Positions 1-5,539 of a DNA stretch of 9,433 bases are shown here, piece by piece. Where the stretch lies: contig WGCB01000819.1 in the NCBI GenBank assembly GCA_015494005.1, forward strand, positions 1-9,433. The letters are read 5' to 3'. A program made the translations under genes and the position numbers. Numbering within the stretch: the stretch's first letter is position 1; each line of letters starts with the position of its first letter. The stretch comes from Caldilineaceae bacterium (lineage in GTDB: Bacteria > Chloroflexota > Anaerolineae > Caldilineales > Caldilineaceae). The notes below the pieces were generated by a model that saw only the letters and a list, made by a program, of their open reading frames with translations, was not told where the DNA came from and searched no databases.

Positions 1-305
1 ACCTGGCCCACCCGGCTGCGGGGGCGGGGACGTCGACCACGCAGGCTGTCCAGGAAAGCACCGGGGCTCTCCACCGTGGGGGCTTCCGGCTCTTCCGCTG
101 GCAGGTCCATAGCCGGAGGGATCGCTGCTTCCTCCACCTCCGGCTCCCCAGCCTCCTCGGCCTCCACCTGGGCGACGGGCTCCTCCGAGCTGGCTTCTGC
201 GCTGGCCTCCACTGGGGCGGCCTCCGGGGAGGGGGCCTCGGGCTCTGGCGTGGTCTCGGGGGTAGCGGCTTCTTCCGCTGTGGGGTTGGTCTGTTCTTCA
301 GTCAT
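1..305 (-). CDS. acidic-tailed protein, N-terminus only (possible S1-domain protein), runs off window
   Basis: The gene runs off the left edge; 101 codons plus two bases are visible. The start is taken as the ATG at 305-303, because AAGGAG (317-312) lies 6 nt upstream of it. A second in-frame ATG at 311 abuts that ribosome-binding site and is unlikely to be used. Residues 1-80 are low-complexity and rich in Glu, Ala and Pro (begins MTEEQTNPTAEE). Then come PGAFLDSL, a basic patch (RGRRPRPRSR) and finally RVGQV at the edge. VGQV resembles the usual first strand of an S1 RNA-binding domain, and the acidic leader resembles that of the S1 protein at 1998-3701. This suggests an RNA-binding S1-domain protein, but the fold itself is outside the window. 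It begins 39 nt after rpsF on the same strand and is probably co-transcribed with it. The position is often occupied by ssb or rpsR; neither normally begins with such a tail. Coding status is well supported; function is a guess. Confidence 0.7.
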   Translation of the reverse strand, partial: MTEEQTNPTAEEAATPETTPEPEAPSPEAAPVEASAEASSEEPVAQVEAEEAGEPEVEEAAIPPAMDLPAEEPEAPTVESPGAFLDSLRGRRPRPRSRVGQ

Positions 306-344
306 GCTCATCTCCTTGCAATGTCCGCCTTGCCGTCTCTGGGC

Positions 345-650
345 CTACTTTTTGTCCTTGCGGATCAGCAGGTAGCGCAGTACATCTTCGCTCAGGCGCA
401 GGACGCGCTCCACCTCGTCCGTGCCCTCGGGGAGCATGGCAACGTGGTGCAACACGTAGTAGCCTTCCATGAATTTCTTGATGGGGTAGGCCAGCTGGCG
501 CCGGCCCCAGGGCTCTGTGCTGAGGATGGACCCGCCGTGGCGTTCCACCACCTGGCTGATCCGTTCGCCCAGAGCCTTGATGCCTTCGTCGTCCAGCTCC
601 GGCTGGAGGACGTAGACCAGTTCATACTGGTGCAGTCGATGATCGTTCAT
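345..650 (-). CDS. rpsF: 30S ribosomal protein S6
   Basis: The gene encodes 101 residues, the normal length of S6, which binds 16S rRNA with S18 on the platform of the small subunit. The S6 pattern is clear: the first beta strand HQYELVYVLQPEL, the central block WGRRQLAYPIKKFMEGYYVL (residues about 49-68), and a C-terminal helix with LRLSEDVLRYLLIRKDKK. The frame stays open 17 codons further up to an ATG at 701. The homologous sequence starts at MNDHRLHQYE, so the ATG at 650 is chosen; AAAGGAG lies 13 nt upstream, a rather long spacing. The gene is first in its unit: a promoter is seen at 753-781 and an acidic-tailed gene follows after 39 nt. No ssb or rpsR is visible within the window. Confidence 0.96.
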   Translation of the reverse strand: MNDHRLHQYELVYVLQPELDDEGIKALGERISQVVERHGGSILSTEPWGRRQLAYPIKKFMEGYYVLHHVAMLPEGTDEVERVLRLSEDVLRYLLIRKDKK

Positions 651-712
651 ACCCGCGTTGGCTCTCCTTTCTCTGGCTAGAAGTCCGTGGACCGATTCCA
701 CGAACAGAAAGA

Positions 713-737
713 GCGAGGGGATGACGCCTTCCCTCGC
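713..737 (-). promoter_or_regulatory. hairpin in rpsF leader, possible attenuator or r-protein site
   Basis: In the rpsF 5' leader a 7-bp perfect stem (GCGAGGG with CCCTCGC, 11-nt loop) is followed on the minus strand by TCTTTCTGTT. A second small hairpin (CGTGG with CCACG) lies just downstream at about 684-700. The first could act as an attenuator or stabilise the leader. rpsF leaders in many bacteria carry a site bound by the S6:S18 complex. I cannot confirm that this is one. Confidence 0.35.
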
Positions 738-752
738 CGCAGGCCGTTGGCC

Positions 753-781
753 ATTCTAACACACCCAGAGAGGGCGCGCAA
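753..781 (-). promoter_or_regulatory. sigma-70-type promoter of rpsF
   Basis: On the minus strand the -35 is TTGCGC (781-776) and the -10 is TAGAAT (758-753), with a 17-bp spacer. Transcription would start near 746 and give a leader of about 95 nt before the rpsF ATG. The -10 matches 5 of 6 consensus bases; the -35 is weak. Confidence 0.6.
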
Positions 782-837
782 AATACGGCCCGGTCCAAAC
801 CAATCCATTTTCTTCGGTGGTTTTCAGGCCCAGAAAT

Positions 838-866
838 TTGGTGTTCCGCCCCAGTTTGGGTATACT
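838..866 (+). promoter_or_regulatory. promoter of tRNA-Pro
   Basis: TTGGTG (838-843) and TATACT (861-866) are separated by 17 bp. The predicted start is near 873, about 13 nt before the mature tRNA 5' end, a normal distance for a tRNA leader. The -10 is good and the -35 weak. Confidence 0.6.
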
Positions 867-885
867 ATCAGAGTCGCAGACAGAT

Positions 886-961
<76 letters not shown>

Positions 962-965
962 GCAC

Positions 966-1002
966 CAAAGCCCTCCACCGCACGGTGGAGGGCTTTGCTT
1001 TT
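966..1002 (+). terminator. Rho-independent terminator of tRNA-Pro
   Basis: A perfect 15-bp inverted repeat (CAAAGCCCTCCACCG at 966-980, complement at 983-997) has a 2-nt centre, so the real loop is probably 4 nt after the inner pair opens. It is followed by CTTTT. It starts 7 nt after the tRNA 3' end. Confidence 0.9.
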
Positions 1003-1040
1003 GGACGCCCGGGCCTGTTTTCCATCCCTGGAGCGGGACG

Positions 1041-1073
1041 AAAAACCAGGGACAGGCCCGTGGCCTGTCCCTG
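1041..1073 (-). terminator. Rho-independent terminator of the rpsU-infA unit
   Basis: A perfect 12-bp stem (CAGGGACAGGCC at 1047-1058, complement at 1062-1073) with a 3-nt loop is followed on the minus strand by GTTTTT (1046-1041). Orientation and position, about 140 nt past the infA stop, make it the end of the rpsU-infA transcript, convergent with tRNA-Pro. The stretch between it and infA (1074-1215) shows no gene. In particular no rpmJ (L36) follows infA, as it often does elsewhere. Confidence 0.85.
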
Positions 1074-1215
1074 CGGGGTTCCTGTGTTTCAGTTCGAGTG
1101 CTCTCCGGCCAAGGGGCTCAAACCAGCCGCCGGCCTTCCTGCATGCACGGAACGGACCATCGCCGGCCTAGAAAAGGCGGGCCCCTGCCCCTCCGCGCCG
1201 GGGACCGTCCAGGCG

Positions 1216-1431
1216 CTATTTGTAGCGGTAGACGATCCGGCCCCGGGTGAGGTCGTAGGGGCTCAGCTCCACCTTGACCCGATCGCCCAGGTAGACGCGA
1301 ATGTAGTACTTCCGCATTTTGCCCGAGAGATAGGCCAATACCTCGTGGCCGTTCTCCAGTTGGACGCGGAAAGTGGCATTGGGCAGCGCCTCGATCACTT
1401 TCCCGTCAAGGACAATGGTTTCCTCAGCCAT
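1216..1431 (-). CDS. infA: translation initiation factor IF-1
   Basis: This 71-residue protein has the exact size and motifs of IF-1, the single OB-fold factor that occupies the A site of the 30S subunit during initiation. Visible signatures are [19 protein letters not shown] (residues about 10-28), the very conserved [18 protein letters not shown], and the end [18 protein letters not shown]. The ATG at 1431 is preceded by GGAG 4 nt upstream. The stop is TAG. It lies 53 nt after rpsU on the same strand and is probably co-transcribed, ending at the hairpin at 1041-1073. Being next to rpsU rather than in the large ribosomal-protein cluster (secY/adk/map-rpmJ) is unusual. A second infA elsewhere in the genome is possible. 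Confidence 0.97.
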   Translation of the reverse strand: MAEETIVLDGKVIEALPNATFRVQLENGHEVLAYLSGKMRKYYIRVYLGDRVKVELSPYDLTRGRIVYRYK

Positions 1432-1484
1432 AGATCTCCGTTCGTTTGGGTTGCATGCCCGCCAGGTCTGTCGTCCACTCCAGC

Positions 1485-1682
1485 TTAGGAGCTGCGGCGG
1501 CTGCGGCGGGATTTGCGGATGGCCTTCTGGCGCTTGATCCGGCGGATCTCGCTCTTGGACGTAAACCAGCGCTTCTGGCGCACTGTGGGCAGAATACGGG
1601 CCTCCGCCACTGCTTTCCGGAATCGCCGGAGCAGGCTTTCCTGAGATTCTCCGGGACGTAGTTCGACGCTAATGGGACTCAC
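1485..1682 (-). CDS. rpsU: 30S ribosomal protein S21
   Basis: With the GTG start at 1682 the product is 65 residues, typical for S21, a small basic protein of the 30S platform near the 3' end of 16S rRNA and involved in initiation. Family features are visible: [20 protein letters not shown], with Glu-rich strand and the L-RRFR-K helix, then [19 protein letters not shown], and an Arg/Lys/Ser-rich tail (KSRRSRRSS). No ATG lies near the expected N-terminus. GTG is preceded by GGAAGGGG, so the start is probable but not certain. The frame stays open upstream to an ATG at 1901, which would add 73 residues of unlikely, Trp/Arg/His-rich sequence. It is transcribed from 1932-1961 through a leader of about 240 nt and is followed by infA. 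Confidence 0.9.
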   Translation of the reverse strand: MSPISVELRPGESQESLLRRFRKAVAEARILPTVRQKRWFTSKSEIRRIKRQKAIRKSRRSRRSS

Positions 1683-1706
1683 CCCCTTCCAACGCGTGTG
1701 CTCGAT

Positions 1707-1762
1707 CCGTCTGTGGGGTCCGGCGCTGACATCCATCGATATCCACCGACATCCACAGACGG
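1707..1762 (-). promoter_or_regulatory. dyad with three 10-bp tandem repeats in rpsU leader
   Basis: A perfect 10-bp inverted repeat (CCGTCTGTGG at 1707-1716, complement at 1753-1762) encloses three consecutive 10-bp units on the plus strand: ACATCCATCG, ATATCCACCG and ACATCCACAG (1729-1758). The third overlaps the right arm. In the transcript these read as GGAUGU/GGAUAU-type repeats presented in a large loop, ending 24 nt before the rpsU GTG. A protein-binding or RNA-structure role in rpsU control is plausible but unproven. The rest of 1683-1997, a gap of about 315 bases, holds the promoter at 1932-1961 and no convincing gene. I saw no terminator hairpin after S1. Confidence 0.5.
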
Positions 1763-1931
1763 GGTCGATCGGGCTCCACCGCCGAAGCGGGCCTGTGGGC
1801 AAATGTCGCCAAATCAGACACCGCTGTGGCAAATGAGCCAAACCAGGACGAAAAAGAACCTGCCTCGTCCCGCAGAGCGCACCGGAGCCGATCTCCCGCA
1901 TGGCCCTGCACGGACAGCTGGCAGGTTATAG

Positions 1932-1961
1932 ATTATACTGCACTTCCAGAGGGATAAGCAA
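1932..1961 (-). promoter_or_regulatory. sigma-70-type promoter of rpsU-infA
   Basis: On the minus strand TTGCTT (1961-1956) and a perfect TATAAT (1937-1932) are separated by 18 bp. Transcription should start near 1925, leaving a leader of about 240 nt before the rpsU start. The promoter lies 37 nt past the S1 stop codon, so rpsU-infA has its own promoter but may also receive read-through from S1. Confidence 0.7.
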
Positions 1962-1997
1962 ACCAGAGTGGGCGTTCTCGCGCAACAAATTCGGCGC

Positions 1998-3701
1998 TCA
2001 CGCTTCGTCCGGCTGCAGACCATCCCCGTCTCCGGCCTCCTCGGGGAGGTTCTCCTCCGGAGCGGCGGAGACCGGCGCCCCCGGGCTTTCCGGCTCCCCG
2101 GGCAGCTCCTCCGAGGAGACCAGGCCGTTGTCCCCGGTCTCGGGCTCGGGAGCCTCGGCCACCGGGGCTTCCTCGCCTGGCGCCTCTGGGGAGGTCTCTT
2201 CCGGGGTCTCCTCTGTGGAGACTTCCTCTGTGGAGGCTTCCTCTGCCTTGGCCTCCTCTGCCCCCTCGGCAACCGGCGCCTGCTCCTCGGCCTGGGCTTC
2301 CGCGGGCTGAGCTTCCTCCGCCTCAGCTTCCTCGGTGATGCCCTCCGCGGCCAGGAGCGCCCGGGCCACCTCCGGATCCGCCTGGCGGATGCTCAGCCCG
2401 ATGCGATGGCGCTTGGGATCCACCCGCAGGATCTTCACCGCCACCCGATCCCCGGGCTTGACGGTCTTCAGAGGCTCGGCCACGGTGATGTCGGCCAGCT
2501 CGCTCACGTGGATCAGCCCCTCCACCCCGGGCTCCAGGCGAGCAAAGGCGCCGAAATCCACCACCCGCGTGATGGTGGCCAGCACGGTATCCCCCCGCTT
2601 GTAGCGCTCCTCGATGCTCTCCCAGGGGTTGGGCAGCAGGCGCTTGCGGCTCAGGGCGATGCGGTTGCGCTCCGGATCCAGGCGCAGGATCTCCACCTCG
2701 ATCTCGTCCCCCACCTTGAGCACGTCTCGAGGATGGCTCACTGGGGTCCAGCCGATCTCGCTCACGTGGAGCAGGCCATCCGCCCCGCCGATGTCCACGA
2801 AGGCGCCGAAGGGACGCAGGCTGCGCACCACGCCCTTGACCACGTCCCCCACCTTCAGAGTCCGGAAGAGCTCGGCCTTCTTCTGCTCCCGGTACTCCCG
2901 CTCGGCCAGGCGCTGTGAGAGGACCAGGCGACGGCGGCGGCGGTCCACCTCGATCACCTTGACCGGCACCTCCTGCCCCACCCGTTTGGCGAACTCCTCG
3001 AAACGCTCCTCCTCGCTCAGGGAGCGGCGCAGGTCCTTTATGTGGGAGGCCGGGATGAACCCTCGCAGATGCCCGAACTCCACCAACAGACCACCCTTGT
3101 TGTAGCCCACCACCTTGCGCACGGTGATCTCGCCGGTCTCCAGCAGCTTCTCTGCGGTCAGCCAATCCTGCTGCTGCAGGGCCTCGGCGATGCTCAGGAT
3201 CAGCACGCCCTCGTCGTTGTCCGAGCGGGTGACCATCACCGGGACTTTCTGCCCTTCGTGCAGGCTCTCCACGAACTCTGCCGGGAGCCGCTGCAGATCC
3301 GACTGGGGCACGATGCCGTCCCGCTTGGCGCCGATGTTCACCAGGACTTCGGTGGGGCGCTCCCCATCCCGGCGGATATCGACAATGACCCCTTCCCGCA
3401 GGTCTCCCTTCTCTGGAAGCTCAAAACCTTCTTCTTCCTCCAGATACTGGGCGAAGAGCTCTTTGTCCGATTGCTCTTGTTGGGCTTGGACGAGCGCCTG
3501 GGCTGTCTGCTCCGCCTGCTCCTGGGGTTCCGCCTCGGATCCAGCCTCTGATTCGGTCTGTGATTCAGCCTGGGGCTCAGCCTGTGATTCGGTCGAATGC
3601 GCCTCCTCGGATGTTTCCTCGTCCCCAGAGGGGCTGTCAGAATGGCCCGAATTGCCGTCGAACTGTTCCTCGTCTGCACCAAATCGCTCTGAATCTGTCA
3701 T
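1998..3701 (-). CDS. rpsA: 30S ribosomal protein S1 (four S1 domains, acidic tails)
   Basis: This 567-residue protein has four S1 RNA-binding domains at about residues 99-172, 187-263, 282-353 and 366-437. Domains 3 and 4 show the classic FGAFVDIGG-DGLLHVSE and FGAFARLEPGVEGLIHVSEL signatures. S1 binds mRNA and helps load it on the 30S subunit; E. coli S1 has six domains, while many other phyla have four. Residues 1-98 and 440-567 are low-complexity, rich in Glu, Ala, Pro, Ser and Gln, and probably disordered. The DNA there contains short in-frame tandem repeats. The start is the ATG at 3701 (MTDSERFGAD), with GGAAG about 8 nt upstream; a TTG five codons earlier is less likely. It has its own strong promoter. 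A bacterial S1 of this type is often annotated rpsA or simply 'S1 RNA-binding domain protein'; ribosomal association is inferred from the family. Confidence 0.92.
   Translation of the reverse strand: MTDSERFGADEEQFDGNSGHSDSPSGDEETSEEAHSTESQAEPQAESQTESEAGSEAEPQEQAEQTAQALVQAQQEQSDKELFAQYLEEEEGFELPEKGDLREGVIVDIRRDGERPTEVLVNIGAKRDGIVPQSDLQRLPAEFVESLHEGQKVPVMVTRSDNDEGVLILSIAEALQQQDWLTAEKLLETGEITVRKVVGYNKGGLLVEFGHLRGFIPASHIKDLRRSLSEEERFEEFAKRVGQEVPVKVIEVDRRRRRLVLSQRLAEREYREQKKAELFRTLKVGDVVKGVVRSLRPFGAFVDIGGADGLLHVSEIGWTPVSHPRDVLKVGDEIEVEILRLDPERNRIALSRKRLLPNPWESIEERYKRGDTVLATITRVVDFGAFARLEPGVEGLIHVSELADITVAEPLKTVKPGDRVAVKILRVDPKRHRIGLSIRQADPEVARALLAAEGITEEAEAEEAQPAEAQAEEQAPVAEGAEEAKAEEASTEEVSTEETPEETSPEAPGEEAPVAEAPEPETGDNGLVSSEELPGEPESPGAPVSAAPEENLPEEAGDGDGLQPDEA
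2210..2239. repeat. 15-bp tandem repeat in the S1 C-terminal tail
   Basis: Two adjacent 15-bp copies (CCTCTGTGGAGACTT and CCTCTGTGGAGGCTT) differ at one base, and a partial third copy follows. They encode the repeated pentapeptides (A/V)STEE in the acidic tail. The period is a multiple of three, so copy-number change would keep the frame. Confidence 0.7.
3542..3594. repeat. short direct repeats in the S1 N-terminal tail
   Basis: CAGCCTCTGATTCGGTC (3542-3558) recurs with one change at 3578-3594, 36 bp away, with related TGTGATTCAGCC units between. They encode the SQAEPQAESQTESEA-type acidic/Gln stretch. Confidence 0.6.
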
Positions 3702-3756
3702 CGTACGATCTTCCAAGGGTGATGTGGGCTGGGTGTGGAGTGGTTTAGCCGGGTGA

Positions 3757-3769
3757 ATCGACCATCGAT
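3757..3769. promoter_or_regulatory. small dyad in the S1 mRNA leader
   Basis: ATCGA-CCA-TCGAT forms a perfect 5-bp dyad with a 3-nt centre, 56-68 nt before the S1 ATG and inside the predicted 5' leader. Its CCATCGAT half also occurs in the rpsU leader repeats at 1733-1740. It may be chance; a role as a small leader hairpin or binding site is only possible. Confidence 0.25.
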
Positions 3770-3814
3770 GAAGGGGGTTCTGCCAGTGGATAGAGTGAGT
3801 AAATCTCTTAAAAA

Positions 3815-3843
3815 ATTATAACAGGGTAGCCATGGGACGTCAA
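3815..3843 (-). promoter_or_regulatory. strong sigma-70-type promoter of the S1 gene
   Basis: On the minus strand TTGACG (3843-3838) and TATAAT (3820-3815) are separated by exactly 17 bp: 11 of 12 consensus bases. Transcription should begin near 3808, with a leader of about 107 nt. A further TTGACA (3870-3865), 17 bp before the poor -10 TACCTT, could be a weak second promoter. The element starts directly after the stop of the upstream DUF4129 gene, where no terminator hairpin is seen. Confidence 0.85.
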
Positions 3844-3871
3844 GGTAGATCAATTTTGCGTTTATGTCAAC

Positions 3872-5539
3872 TCACGGTCGGGGAGCGTCGGCGCCCGGCG
3901 ATTCTTCCTCGTCCTCGGGCTGGGTGAGAGCCTTCTCCACCTGATGCCACTTCCGCTTCAGCTCGGGGAGCGCCTCCGGCCCTGGGGGATGGGCGGCGTA
4001 GCGGACCTCCACGAAGGCGTCGGTCAGCGCGGAGACGGGCCGCTCGTCCTCGGGATGGATGGCCTCCTCCAGCCGAGGCGCGTAGCGGTAGGGCGTCTCC
4101 CCTCGCCGCCGGGGGATGCCCCGCTCCTGGGCCAGGCGCAACATGGAAAAGTAGTAGAACTTCACCCACTGGGCCGGGGTCACCGGCCGGGATCGCCGCT
4201 TCAGGACCCGCCGCTTGCCCTCCAGGGCTTTCTCCTCCGCCTCCACGGCCAGGGAGGCCCGCCACAGGCTGTAGCTGGCCTGGACCCGCCGCCAACGCAG
4301 CCAGAGGGCCTGCCAGAGCCGCTTCAGCCAGCCCCACTCCACGCCCCGGCCGCTCAGGTAGACGAAGGCGGCGTAGCCCAGGATCCCCAGGACGGTGGCC
4401 CAGAAGAAGAGCCCGCCCACCCAGGGAGGCAGGGTGAACTCTGGCAGCTGGGCCGGCGGCCGTTGACGCGGGGCTGGAGGCGGTGGCCGTCGGCTGGACG
4501 GCGCGCCCCCCAGGGAGAGGAGCAGGGTCAGCAGCCCCACCAGCAGGGTGAAGAGCATGTAGAGGATCATGTAGAGGAACTCGATGACCGCCATGAGCAG
4601 CTGGGCCAGGCGGAAGGTGCCGCCCAGAGGCAGGAAGGCGGCCACCACCCCCACCAGGAGCAGGAGCAGCAGGACGTAGAAGGGCCAGACCTGGAGCACG
4701 CTCTCCGAAGTGGGGGTGTGCTCGATCTGCCAGCGAGCCCGCAGGACCGCCAGCCGGCCCAGCGCGGTGAGGATCAGCCCGTCCAGGAAGTAGATCACCG
4801 CGGCGCCGATCACCACCGGATCGATCCGCTCCTGGATCAGCGAGGGGAAGCGCCCCTCCGGGAAGCCCACCTGGCTGCCCGCGGTGAGGAGGATGAGCAG
4901 CACGCCTCCGGTGAGCCAACGGCCGATGAACTGGCGCAGGATGGCCGCCCGGTCGCTCTGGGGCCGGTAGTCGTAGACCCAGCCCGTGCGCCAGGAGAGG
5001 GCCTCGGGCTCGATGAGCTCGTCCGGCTGCAGGGCCATGTCCAGGAAGTCCGCCGTGATGGAGGCCGCCATCACCCAGGAGAGGGTCACCACGAAGCCGC
5101 TGAGCAGGAAGAAGCCGTCGAAGAGGGTGTCCAGGGGGTAGGTCAGAAGCTGGCCCAGGGTCGGCCAGGTGCCGGTGGTGGCCCAGGCGAGGAGCCGAGT
5201 CACCGCCAGGAGCAGCCCCAGCTCGGCCAGGCGATAGCCCAGGTTGCGCCGCAGCCGCTGCCGGGGATGCACCAGCCAGGTGGTGGTGGCGCCGCTGATC
5301 AGGGCCGCACCCACGCCCATCCAGAGCATGCTGCCCGTGTAGGCTCGAGGCCACTCCGGCACCACCCGGCGCAGGAAGGCCACCAGGGCCACGTCCATGC
5401 AGGCCACCAGCAGGGTGATGAGCAGGGGGCGCAGCAGGGATCCCAGCCAGGGCTCGTCGTAGCGGACGGGCACGCCGGGCAGGGAGCCGAGGCCCGGGCC
5501 GCCGTTCTTGGGCTGGGGAGGCGTCGATTGTTCGTTCAT
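3872..5539 (-). CDS. polytopic membrane protein with C-terminal DUF4129 domain
   Basis: This 555-residue protein starts at the ATG at 5539, whose ATGA overlaps the stop of the DUF58 gene; another in-frame ATG lies at 5548. About nine hydrophobic segments are visible, near residues 35-56, 67-90, 103-121, 138-165, 205-222, 242-262, 285-305, 314-344 and 371-395. A Pro/Arg-rich linker (345-370) precedes the last of these. A basic soluble tail then carries a DUF4129-like block at about 455-520, with FYYFSMLRLAQERGIPRRRG, ETPYRYAPRLEE and LTDAFVEVRYA. DUF4129 commonly forms the C-terminus of transglutaminase-like membrane proteins encoded beside MoxR and DUF58. Here no transglutaminase domain with a Cys-His-Asp triad is apparent, and residues 1-345 are almost entirely membrane. 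It probably acts in the envelope with the two upstream products. The precise function is unknown. Confidence 0.85.
   Translation of the reverse strand: MNEQSTPPQPKNGGPGLGSLPGVPVRYDEPWLGSLLRPLLITLLVACMDVALVAFLRRVVPEWPRAYTGSMLWMGVGAALISGATTTWLVHPRQRLRRNLGYRLAELGLLLAVTRLLAWATTGTWPTLGQLLTYPLDTLFDGFFLLSGFVVTLSWVMAASITADFLDMALQPDELIEPEALSWRTGWVYDYRPQSDRAAILRQFIGRWLTGGVLLILLTAGSQVGFPEGRFPSLIQERIDPVVIGAAVIYFLDGLILTALGRLAVLRARWQIEHTPTSESVLQVWPFYVLLLLLLVGVVAAFLPLGGTFRLAQLLMAVIEFLYMILYMLFTLLVGLLTLLLSLGGAPSSRRPPPPAPRQRPPAQLPEFTLPPWVGGLFFWATVLGILGYAAFVYLSGRGVEWGWLKRLWQALWLRWRRVQASYSLWRASLAVEAEEKALEGKRRVLKRRSRPVTPAQWVKFYYFSMLRLAQERGIPRRRGETPYRYAPRLEEAIHPEDERPVSALTDAFVEVRYAAHPPGPEALPELKRKWHQVEKALTQPEDEEESPGADAPRP

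Noticed and set aside
1128..1172. Two CGCCGGCC copies downstream of infA that could pair
   Set aside because: Short, GC-rich and without a T tract; the clear terminator is at 1041-1073.
1669..1911. 80-codon minus-strand frame in the rpsU leader
   Set aside because: Starts with GTG, lacks a clear Shine-Dalgarno and has Trp/His/Cys-rich composition; kept only as a possibility within the rpsU extension finding.
3872..5539. Transglutaminase (DUF3488) annotation for the membrane protein
   Set aside because: No Cys-His-Asp catalytic region is visible between the membrane segments; only the DUF4129-like tail is supported.
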